A DNA stretch of 64,000 bases from Corallium rubrum (lineage: Eukaryota; Cnidaria; Anthozoa; Scleralcyonacea; Coralliidae), in assembly GCA_964035015.1 (NCBI GenBank), contig OZ035997.1, positions 68,548,067-68,612,066 of the forward strand. Direction: 5' to 3'. A program made the position numbers and the translations under genes. How positions within the stretch are numbered: the stretch's first letter is position 1; each line of letters opens with the position of its first letter. Shown in pieces: positions 42,285-52,864 of the stretch. The notes beneath the pieces are model-generated. The model had not been told where the DNA came from. It saw only the letters and a program-made list of their open reading frames with translations, and searched no databases.

Positions 42285-44570
42285 CATTTCTATTATATGT
42301 GTGACAAGAATTTATGCTCTATTTGTGACCGCAATGTTTCTATTAATTGTAGAAGAGTTCTTTGTGATATTTGCCAATGCTGGACCCACCTTAAATGCTC
42401 TTCTTCCCATGAATAGTGAACAATGGTTCTGTCAAGTATGCCTATCGGAAATATTTCCTTTCAACCATTATTCTAATGACACTGACTTTCATTTTGCTCT
42501 CTCTGAGACTCCCTCAAATTTTGAATTTAATCTTGAATACAACCAACTTAAACACAGATACTTTAATCCCTTTCTTAATAACTCTGATACACGTTACTTG
42601 CTTAATAATCTTGATATAGATCCAAACAATAATGTCTTTACTGAAAACTCCCAGATACTTTCGAACTGTACTTATTACATTACAAAAAAATTCAATAATA
42701 TTTTCACTAATACTTCAAACTGTTTTTCTACTCTTCATTTTAATATTAGAAGCCTTAAGAAAAATTTTGCTGATTTCAATGAATATTTATCAACAATTAA
42801 TTTTTCTTTTTCTGCTATTGCTTTATCTGAAACATGGCTGAATGAATCCACAAATGATATATATTCTATTCCAGCTATAGGAAAAATAAACGTGGAGGTG
42901 GTGTAGGGATTTTTATTAAATCTTCATTTGAATATAAACTGCGTCCTGATCTCCAACCTTCTTCTCAAGATGTAATAGAATCTATCTTTGTGGAATTAAT
43001 CCAGCCAAACTGTAAGAATATTGTTATTGGTTGTATCTATAAACCACCTGATGTTGATGTACAAGCATTTAATATTTCCTTAGAGTCAGTTTTAACTACA
43101 ATTGGATTTGAAAATAAATTATGTTATATTATGGGTGATTATAATATAAATTTATTCAACTATGATTCACACTCACCTACCAATGAATTTATTGATAACC
43201 AATAGTTTTTATCCAACTATCTCTAAACCTACAAGAATTACATCTCATTCTGCCACTTTAATTGATAATATCTTTACAAATAATTTAGATTACAATATGG
43301 TGAGTGGTATTTTTTATAGTGACCTTTCCGACCACCTTCCAATTTTTCAAATTACAAATTACCAACCTAAGATTAATACTGCTCCAATAATTTTTCAAAC
43401 TAGGCAAATTACTCAAAATAATATTAATAACTTTCCACAAAAATTAAATAATATCAACTGGGAGGAAGTTGTTTCACACACTTCTCCTAATCACTCTTAT
43501 AATTCTTTTTCTGACATATTTCTTCCAACTTATAATGAGTGTTTTCCACTGAAAACCAGTGATAATAAGACAAAAAAAAATTCTAAACCTTGGTATTCAG
43601 TAGGTTTACAAAATTCATGTAGAAGAAAAAATGCACTCTACAGAACTTATTTACGATGTCCTACAACAGCAAACAAACTTAAATATAGTCATTATCGAAA
43701 CAAATATAATCATATTGTTAAACAAATGCATGATTTTTAAAAGCTACTTGGTCTACAATTAAGTCTATCATTGGTACTAAACCTAAACATGCTATACCAT
43801 CAGTGATGAATGATTTAAATTGGTGAATATAATGATCCTTTTATAATAGCTAATAGATTTAATGATTTTTTTGTTAATGTTGGGCAATCTCTTTCAAAGC
43901 GTTTTCCACGATCTCATAACTTACACAAACAATACCTAATTGGACATTATAATAAAACCATATTCTTATCCCCTACCTCCCAATCGGAAATAATATCCAT
44001 TGTGAATTCCCTGAAAACTACCAGAAGCGAGGGGGTTGATGGTGTTAACATTGTAATTGTGAAATCCTGTATTGATTTGTTAGCTCGAGATACCTACTCT
44101 CCGTTTATTATACAACTCTCTCATACTACCTTATCTCCAATACTGTACTATTATTTGGGCCTCAACCTATAAAACACATTTAAATCCTATTCTAATTTGC
44201 CAAAAAAAGGCTGTACGCATCTTAACTTATTCTCCACCTCTTACTCACTCTTTACCACTTTTTAAAAAACTGAACCTTCTGACTATTTATGATATATTTA
44301 AATATCAAGTCAGTTGCTTTATTTACAAACATATTAACAATTTATTACCTCAACCTATAGCTTCATTTTTTAATCTTAACTTAGAAACCCACCATTATTT
44401 CACTCGGCAAAGACAATCTCCATGTTACATTCCACAAATACTCATTTACCCTTAGATCACAAGGTCCAAAAATTTGGAATTCAATACCATTAGATCTTCG
44501 CAATTCTTTAAAAAAATTTAATTACAAATGGTTGCTAAGGGACTACTACTTGTCTCAGTTATAGGAGTTA
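42285..44570 (+). pseudogene. LINE C ORF2: PHD-like finger, endonuclease, partial RT
   Basis: A Cys/His finger opens the region (FYYMCDKNLCSICDRNVSIN, CDICQCWTHLKC), with a shift near 42415. The APE-type endonuclease follows: LHFNIRSLKKNFADFNEYLS, AIALSETWLNEST, RGGGVGIFIKSSF, IVIGCIYKPPDVDVQAFNIS and YIMGDYNINLF. After a stop near 43203 come DNIFTNNLDYNMVSGIFYSD and LSDHLPIFQI. The RT is represented only by early (FNDFFVNVGQSLSKRF, KTTRSEGVDGVNIVIVKSC) and late (KKAVRILTYSPPLTHSLPLF) parts. The endonuclease would nick target DNA; without the RT core the copy is dead. Confidence 0.82.
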
Positions 44571-44682
44571 ATAGAATTAATATATGTGTGTCTGTATGAA
44601 ATCATACATAAGTATACAACATAACTGTTAATATATTAGTTACACATTTATTTATTTATGTGTGTATGTGTATATATGTATA

Positions 44683-44735
<53 letters not shown>

Positions 44736-45702
44736 GTATGTGTGTGTATATGTATATGTATGTATGCGTATGTGTGTGTATGTGGGTGTGCATATATATG
44801 TGCATTTGCAATTATATGATAAAGCTGTATAGTTAATGCAATCTATATATTGACCACTCTAGCCATATAAGCCTCTGGCTTTGGCATTCAATGTAACATT
44901 GTTATACGGTAACCTTTGAAATAAACGAACTATCTATCTAAAAAAAATGATGGATTACTAGATAGAAGTAAATATAAACATGTGGCAGGCTGGGAAAAGT
45001 ACCTCAATGAAACATTGCACATCTCCTTTAGTTGGTTCATTTGCAAAGAGAGCAAGAAACTAAAGTGGAGAGATTTGACAGGGCCAGAAAAAATCCAACT
45101 ATTTAGAAACATAAAAATTGACAAGGTGCTACCCACATATGAAGATGCTGGTAAAATTGAGCAATTGTGGAAAGATTTTTTTATCATAGCAGAATTGTTA
45201 AGTTCGTCTAATCAAAATGAGATTAATGTGGAAGAATTTTCAACGAAAACTAAATTATGGCTGGAACTTTTTCTTTCTCTCTACCATATAAAGCATGGCA
45301 CACCATACATGCATGCTTTGGTATGGCATGTTCCTGAATTTTTAAATTTATATGGCACAATATGTCCCTTCACACAACAAGGCCTAGAAAAATTAAACGA
45401 CAAGACCACAAAAGACTTCTTCAGATCCACAAATCAAAGAGGAATCGATGCTCTATTCCAGCTTGTGCAAAAAAGGAATCGCATGGAATATTTGGAGGAT
45501 ATGGGCTGCAGGCGACAACCTTGTTTACAAATTTGCAATAATTGCTTCCAAACAAACCACAATATAAAGACATGTATTGCAGAATGTGGTACATGCCACC
45601 ACAAACCATGTTGCTCTCCTGATCACTTAATGAAGGTTGAAGGAAAGTGGATCAAGGTTTGCATGAATTAATTAGATAGCACTTGTATAATAGGAACAAT
45701 TT

Positions 45703-46373
<671 letters not shown>

Positions 46374-46377
<4 letters not shown>

Positions 46378-46622
46378 TTGCAGCCAATCCAATTTCAGAA
46401 ATTACGTCACATGTATGCCCCTGTAAACCCCATACAAACCACTAGTGCTTGTAACTAATTAGCATCTCAATATGATTATCCCAAAGGGAGTTTTACTATT
46501 TATTCATTTCACAAGTTGTTTACAACACTCACGTCCTTGTTGTATTGAATATACAATCACTCGCCTTCGGCTCGTGATTGTATAATTCAATACAACACGG
46601 CCGCTCGTGTTGTAAACATTAC
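46374..46622. mobile_element. Dispersed palindromic repeat, copy 2, inside (AT)n
   Basis: It matches 7748-8047 over most of its length, without about 60 bp near GATGTATACTCCTC. Both sides are AT repeats (the array resumes at 46623-46668), so this copy landed in the microsatellite or the microsatellite grew from its target. Confidence 0.85.
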
Positions 46623-46669
<47 letters not shown>

Positions 46670-46670
<1 letters not shown>

Positions 46671-47031
46671 GATATGGGCATTGCGTTTGAGCAATCTGAA
46701 AAATGTTGATTAGTTCATTTGCTAACTTCAAGCAATTCATTTGATTATTTCCTCAAGAATTTGAGAAGTTTAATTCACAAAAGGCTATTAATAACTTCTT
46801 GTTTCATTGATCAATCAGAATTGCTCAAATTCAAAGGAACCTGCTAGATTCTTGAGGAATTGACCAAATAGGATTGTGAAATAAGCAAATGACCTGATTA
46901 ACATTATATTTTAATTTTCACATGCACTTGTGGGGTATTAAATATAAATACACAGTATTTTATTTGATATTTTATTATACCTTTCCTGAAAGAGGCTTTT
47001 CAAAGATAATATTTACAGTTGCACCTTGAAT
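46670..47031. other. 3' flank of the chromo-barrel-like gene, no other gene seen
   Basis: AT-rich sequence holding several copies of GAATTGCTCAAA/TTTGAGCAATCTG in both orientations, perhaps a degraded palindrome. Confidence 0.35.
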
Positions 47032-48017
47032 TTAATATTTCCACTGTCCATTTCTATATGCACTTTTGACCCCATCCCTTCTGACAAAAGTAAATACAAA
47101 AATCAATTCATTCTCTATCTGATTCTCAAACAAGGTCCCACCAATATCAACAAATTCTTTGATGAAGGATTTCTTATGTGTCCAAAACTGAATTGTCCCC
47201 TTCGTCACATAGCAAAAGTCACCATTTGCATTTAATATTCTTTCTGACCATTTATTGCCAAACAGCTTGTTTAAATCTGGATCCACTGGAGAATTTACAC
47301 AATGCACGTGGCGGCCTCTACTATCTTTCACAACGCGGATGTGCTTGAAGCAGTCATTGAAAACGTCTGCTTCAATTTCTTGCTCAATCCTAACTTCTGG
47401 AGGTTCTCGTTTGGTAGAGAATAAGGATAGTTTAATTTTCCTACTCAAGCGGTCGCAAAACAACACTGCCCGGTCTTCTAAAGACTCGCCACTTGGTATA
47501 AAACTTGGTAAAACACGTCCAAGTGCCCTGTCAGCCACCAGTTCATCGCATGATCTCCACTCATCGTCAGTCTCCGGATAGCCAACATAATGGATTTTTA
47601 CTTTATTTGTGCTTTTGTCCCGCGAAATAATCTAAACAATACAGAAATTTATGAACTTTAATAATACGCGTCATTATTATAAAATTTACATACAGTGATA
47701 CAGACATTTAAATTTCCATGTGAAAAGCGCAACATAAATAACCCGTACTAACCTCGATAGGATAAAACATTTTCTTCTCTATTTTTTCAATACGCTTTTG
47801 CACTTTTTTAGCGCGTTCTAAAGGTACTCCATCCTCTATAACTTTGTAGAATCCTTCCTCCGGTCGAAGTCGCTTCCCTTCGGACCCCATATAGACAGTA
47901 GGACGTACCACGATATTGTGTTGTTTCGTGACCCACAACGAGGGTGGGCATGATCTTGGTATTAAATTGTAGATAAAATTATGGAGATCATTCTGTGTCT
48001 TTTCACACGCGAGATTC
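47032..48017 (-). CDS. Chromo-barrel/Tudor-knot-like protein, two exons
   Basis: Exon 1 visible: 48017-47753, after a TACCAG acceptor (NLACEKTQNDLHNFIYNLIP, RSCPPSLWVTKQHNIVVRP, VYMGSEGKRLRPEEGFYKVI, then a basic helix to KKMFYPIE). It joins in phase 0 to exon 2, 47631-47032. The junction forms KMFYPIE-IISRDKSTNKVKIHYVG and YPETDDEWRSCDELV, matching the barrel of MRG/MSL3-type chromo domains that bind methylated histone tails. The remaining 150 residues (DVFNDCFKHIRVVKDSRGRH, GNKWSERILNANGDFCYVTK) are unrecognised. No frameshift is seen, unlike most of the window. A first coding exon may lie at 48047-48238, within which the 27-bp shared motif sits. Confidence 0.62.
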
Positions 48018-48098
48018 TGGTACGTTAGTTAGCAATTGCAATTTATTTACAAACTCGAAATATGCGTGAATCGGATCAGTGTCCCCGGCGATTGACCA

Positions 48099-48125
48099 CT
48101 CAGGTACTTTAATGCCTGGGTCCAA
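48099..48125 (-). promoter_or_regulatory. 27-bp motif shared inverted with 58972-58998
   Basis: On the minus strand it reads TTGGACCCAGGCATTAAAGT then ACCTGAG, identical to the plus strand at 58972-58998. An AATCGCCG block follows closely in both. Each copy lies just upstream of, or in, the 5' part of an outward-facing gene. It could be a TIR segment or a shared promoter. Confidence 0.6.
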
Positions 48126-48364
48126 CAACTAAGTAGACCCAGACCTATGCGCGGTCCTGGCACGGCATATTCGATAAATTTGGCGCAGAGCCGTATTTTG
48201 TCAACAGGGCCTGTTTCAACAACAACCACTGCAATCATTTGTATTAAGAAAGATCAGAACCACAAACTTTGGACCATAAAACTGCGAACGGCTGGATATT
48301 TATGGAACGTTACATCTTAAGAAATTATCGGTGAAAAGAAACATTGCTTTTTCTTGCGGTTTTA

Positions 48365-48441
48365 TGTTGGATGAAGTGATCGAAAGCCTGCGTGGAGTTG
48401 TGGAACGTGATGAGGCTTCGTGTCAAATATTAAAAGCTAAG
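48365..48441 (+). CDS. Possible first exon of a plus-strand gene
   Basis: ATG at 48365 opens MLDEVIESLRGVVERDEASC then QILKAK at a consensus donor (AAG/GTAAGG). It is divergent from the chromo-barrel-like gene. No downstream exon was found before the tandem satellite, so this is weak. Confidence 0.25.
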
Positions 48442-48879
48442 GTAAGGCAAGAACTAAACTTCCTCTGAAGTTTTTACTTGGATAATAATACACATGAATA
48501 CATAATAAACGAAAAATAATAATGTGGCAGAGCAGCTGTTTCTGTTGCAGATCGACGGTCTTGGAAGCCCGAAGCTCGATTTCAAACCATTATTGTATAA
48601 AATATACAATAATGAATATAAGTTTATATTAAATTTTAAAAAATACTGAAAATAGTGTGACACTGACATCTTTCTTATAGTTTATACATTATAATTCCCT
48701 ATTGCTTGTTAATTTTGATTAACCATTACTTTAATAAATAAAAAGAGAAACGACAACAGTGGGGAACAAATGTCCCCACCAAGCTTTTCAGTATTTTATT
48801 TGAGAAATAAGGATTATATACACATGTATATAAAGTATAATTCATTCATACTGTATATAACTATATACATTTAAGCTTA

Positions 48880-49875
48880 TTTCATAATTATAAATTATAC
48901 TACAGAGTAAAGCTTGAACTGGTTGCCAAATCTTGCTGCCAAATATGATTTCATCTTGACATCTTTCCAACATGCAGTACATGTAAATGGATAAGCTACA
49001 GTAGTTATCACTGATTATTAATTTCTTATAAGACCTAATACTTATTGACTTTACCACACAGAAAGGCTTAAACTGGCTGCCAAAAGACACAATATCTTTG
49101 CAACCTGCTGCCGAAAGACGATTCATCTTGACAGCACAAGAGTTGCCACCACTACTGTGCAGTTTTACAGTTATTTAAATATTAATTATACAGTAAATAA
49201 AAAAGCTAGTTGTTATTGATTATTGATTTTTTATAAGACCTAATACTTATTTCACTTTAAGTTTTACATTATACCACACAGTAAGGCTTTAACTGGCTGC
49301 CAAAAGACACAATATCTTTGCAACCTGCTGCCGAAAGACGATTCATCTTGACAGCACAAGAGTTGCCACCACTACTGTGCAGTTTTACAGTTATTTAAAT
49401 ATTAATTATACAGTAAATAAAAAAGCTAGTTATTGATTATTGATTTTTTATAAGACCTAATACTTATTTCACTTTAAGTTTTACATTATACCACACAGTA
49501 AGGCTTTAACTGGCTGCCAAAAGACACAATATCTTTGCAACCTGCTGCCGAAAGACGATTCATCTTGACAGCACAAGAGTTGCCACCACTACTGTGCAGT
49601 TTTACAGTTATTTAAATATTAATTATACAGTAAATAAAAAAGCTAGTTGTTATTGATTATTGATTTTTTATAAGACCTAATACTTATTTCACTTTAAGTT
49701 TTACATTATACCACACAGTAAGGCTTTAACTGGCTGCCAAAAGACACAATATCTTTGCAACCTGCTGCCGAAAGACGATTCATCTTGACAGCACAAGAGT
49801 TGCCACCACTACTGTGCAGTTTTATGGTTATTTCAATATTAATTATACAGTAAATGAATAAGCTAGTTATCATTG
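48880..49875. repeat. 217-220-bp tandem satellite, about 4.5 copies
   Basis: The unit starts near AACTGGCTGCCAAAAGACAC at 49071, 49291, 49508 and 49728. A diverged copy lies near 48917. Each unit includes CACTACTGTGCAGTTTTAC and TTATTGATTTTTTATAAGACC. Later units are nearly identical, so recent unequal exchange is likely. No coding potential is conserved. Confidence 0.95.
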
Positions 49876-49879
49876 ATTA

Positions 49880-50119
49880 CTACCGGTATTAAATTTTCCC
49901 CTCAACATCTTACCGTCGGAGTGTAAATGCCAATATTAACACTATGAGGCCTGGACCTCTCCCTGTGCTGAATAAAATCATCAGGCTTTAGCCATAATAA
50001 AATACTAAAGACTCCTTGTCAGGCTTCAAAGTGTTAACCTTATAAATATAAATTATAATTATTTGCCTGTATAATATAATAGATTTATTTATTGTTTTTT
50101 AGATGCTTTCAGTTTTTAA
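49880..50119. other. 3' flank of the kinase gene
   Basis: On the minus strand an AATAAATAAAT run lies about 30 bp past the kinase stop (near 50085), a plausible polyadenylation signal. No other gene was seen. Confidence 0.5.
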
Positions 50120-52186
50120 CTATGTATGGATGTTCTCTGCATTTAAACTTGTAAGAAAACCCAGCAATGTTGGCCTTGGCTTTGGATCAGTCTTTGTTGC
50201 CTGTTTTCCCAAATCAATCAAGATTGAACTGTTGACTTCTTTACCAATTATTTTGAACACCCTTCCAAGTGAATAAACATCACTTGCAGAGTTAGGAGGA
50301 CAGCCTTTTAGTACCTCTGGTGCAATGTGGCTATACACTTCTTGGTATTTTTTACCGGTGGTACTATGCATCCCACGTACTTTTCCAAAGTCTATCAAAT
50401 AACCTTTCCTTTGGAAAACCAGAACATTGTTAGTTTTCAGATCACAATGTATATAGCCTTTCTGGTGCATGTGGTCTAATGCATCTGTGATGTCATAACA
50501 GATGCATAGCCAGTCTTTTATGGACTTGCTCTTTTTTAACTTTTCAAGTTTTGCATCAAACAATAATTTATGGACTGTAATTGATTGATCATTTTCCCCA
50601 ACAAACTCCATTATCAGAGATAATGGTTTTTTCTCAACTTGAATACCTAGCAAATGTGGTATACATCTGTGGGAAAACGTTTGCATGTAGTTTGCTTCCC
50701 TGTATACCATGTCAATGCTCCCATCCATTAACTGCTTTTCTACAACTTTAATGCCAAAGCGTGTAAATTTCTTTAGATAGCAATTACCAAAGGTACCACT
50801 ACCAACAGATTTGGTAGGTGTATCCTCTAATTCATCATGTGAAATGATATTTATTGCTGGATACTTATTTTTAGTGGAAGTATCAGCAGTTGCAGAACAC
50901 ATCTTTTTCTGAGAACCCTAAGTGTAAAACAAATTCAAGATCACATGTTTGTAAGTAATGACGATTACACCATTAGTTCAAAATATGTTACAGATTTACC
51001 ATAGAAATCTTAGGGCATACCTTAACATTTTATTCTGGCTAATGCCAGATGATTTTATTTCAGCAGAGTGAGGTGCTAAGATGCACCCTATCCTGTTAAT
51101 CAGTTAAACACAGGATGAAAGTAAGCTTGGGTCCCGGGCTGGCTCACCTCCATACAAACACCCCCTTACAGTCATTGCGAGAACTCTACGGTAATAAATA
51201 ATTATAAGTACTGTTAGTAATTGCATGGTATGAGACATAAGTATATGCCTTATACCATGCAATTACTACTTACAGTACACTAGCTTTTAAACTTCCAGTT
51301 TGATGAGGGTCATTTTGTAAAATTTTAATGAGGTGAATTACAGGTAGTTGTTAACCCATTCCTGCCTGGCCTGGCTCAACCGGTCCCTACTGAACAAAAT
51401 TGTCTGCCAGCCAGAGCAAAGTATTAAATACTGTCTTAGGCAGAAGTGAGTTAAACAGGCAGTTTTTCTCATTCCTGCCTAGGACACCCACCCCAGCCTT
51501 CCTATGCTGAATAAAATTGTCTGGTGTTAGCCAGAATAAAATATTGTATCCTGTCTTAGGCAGGAATGGCTTAATGAAACCTAGAAAACAAAAACAAAAT
51601 TCTTAAAATCTGTACGTGACCTTCATCTACTGTATTTTTAGATATGTTATAGATGTATTGATATGTTTAATATTTTTATATTTTATTGTCTTTATATAAT
51701 AATTATAAAATACAATATACATTAGACAACTCTCAAGGGCAATCTAGTTGCCTGAAGATCGCACTTCTTTATTAAACTTGGAGTAGAAACAAAACGTAAT
51801 CAATGTTTCTTGACCTAACAGAGTGAGACATAAACCAGCAGTATATTTTAATTAATGCACACCACCAGCACACACACTCATAATCAACCACGTCAACATT
51901 GATACAGAATATTAATGGCAAATAAGCTTCATTATAATTTTAGTTATACCTTATTATTTACGCTTACATTACCAAGTAGCTGCTTCAGTTGATTGTTAGC
52001 CTCAACACTGTGTTTCCAAAGCCTACGATACTTTGAGGCCTGAGTCTTGTGCTGATCGGCTAACGCACGAACTTCACGTATGGCATCTCCGACAATAAGT
52101 TCGCGCTTCTCTTTCGATCTATGCTGCCGCTTTCTTTTCTTGCGGGAGTTGCGCATTTTCCTCGTTTGTTCATTTGTGTGCCTCAT
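50120..52186 (-). CDS. Coiled-coil protein kinase, two exons
   Basis: Exon 1 (52186-51950) has a very basic start (RKMRNSRKKRKRQHRSKEKR) and a helical segment (REVRALADQHKTQASKYRRL). It joins in phase 0 to exon 2 (50908-50120). The kinase domain is complete: glycine loop VGSGTFGNCY, VVEK as the likely Lys strand, catalytic GYIHCDLKTNNVL (HCD in place of HRD), YLIDFGKVRG as DFG, and SHIAPEVLKG with SASDVYSLGRVFK. The residues needed for phosphotransfer appear present. The family looks TKL-like and recurs in anthozoans with the same basic coiled-coil start, as I recall. Both exons are open without shifts. It follows the SAP gene on the same strand. Substrates are unknown. Confidence 0.8.
50920..51945 (-). 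other. Intron of the kinase gene
   Basis: It contains degenerate repeats of a CAGTTTTTCTCATTCCTGCC-like type near 51360-51580 (GGCAGGAATGGGTTAA variants). A GTAATTGCATGGTATGAGAC inverted repeat lies near 51215-51270. No exon is visible inside. Confidence 0.5.
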
Positions 52187-52864
52187 TTGTTCACAAATGA
52201 TTGAAATGAACCACTGTCGCAAGCGTGCTTGAACAAACGCGGGAAAGACAGAACGATTCGCGCTTTTACTTCGTCTTCCGCCGTCTTCCTTATTTGGAGT
52301 TGCTATCCATATTTAGAACTCACTCGCGTGATTGTTGCCTAGTAACTGGGAGAACGTGAACAAATAGTATTTTTGTATTAAAGCTCTGGGTGAACCGACT
52401 CAACCAACCATGAATTCGAATCCTACTGGATTATTTTGTGGAGTTTCATTTAGAATGAAGACATGCTGCTGCAAAATTAATGATTCCTGCAATACGGAAG
52501 GTATAAGTTTATTATTTTATGTCTATTTAAGATAAAGCAGATTAAAATTGGAGGTTATTTTAGTACTAAAATGTGAGCGAATTATATATTTAGGTAAGCT
52601 AATAAACTCAATAATAGGTCAACATTACTCGAGGAAAACCTTGCCTGTTCACATACTAGTTAACTCGCAAATAATGTATAAAAGGAGAACTACCAAATGA
52701 AGAGATTAAAAAGTGCAGAGTCGGACCCTGCTAAGGTAAAACAAAGTGTGAATCACTTCTGTTTATATATTTATATTTTTAACTTTTCAGACACGTAATG
52801 CACTGCATGTCTGATGTCTTCTCTTCATTTGGTATAAAACTTAATTACTTTATTTAGTTCCAAA

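Larger units (their letters stand above)
41105..44948 (+). mobile_element. LINE C (CR1/Rex-like) with internal RT deletion
   Basis: It carries ORF1 (41119-41874) and a broken ORF2 (about 42285-44570). A 3' part rich in TATA/TGTA repeats follows (about 44640-44810), and the tail reads AATAAACGAACTATCTATCT then A7. It interrupts the zinc-knuckle gene. The RT palm with the catalytic Asp pair is absent: near 44100-44160 the sequence jumps from VNIVIVKSCIDLLA to YCTIIWASTYKTHL, so the copy lost its polymerase core by deletion. Confidence 0.8.
39393..45671 (+). pseudogene. Zinc-knuckle repeat-family gene split by a LINE
   Basis: Exon 1 (39393-39560) opens MTSSTAFVWHWMLAGFIVVF, a hydrophobic stretch, and its donor joins in phase to exon 2 at 39729 (RLMDDLFKATLKKHKDKGAY). 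A long coiled coil follows (NDKLKLQKRKLEDELDEMST). A one-base loss near 40540 then leads to WNLFETPGDSIGVQQSIKCR, KLSGDGTNVGKHLHVINVTI and EWFLGGDWKFVACVCGLGAA. Another shift near 41015 leads to CIWCKCPMYDHYDRTKTWSL, and LINE C interrupts at about 41110. After it the frame resumes near 44945: DRSKYKHVAGWEKYLNETLH, CKESKKLKWRDLTGPEKIQL, FTQQGLEKLNDKTTKDFFRS, and a CCHC knuckle (CNNCFQTNHNIKTC) near the end at 45671. The segment expected between the halves is missing. The family is repeated in cnidarians and sponges; the function is unknown and transposase-like roles are inference. Confidence 0.68.

Noticed and set aside
48880..49875. CRISPR-like array
   Set aside because: Units are contiguous 217-220-bp satellites without short repeats and unique spacers, and the genome is eukaryotic.
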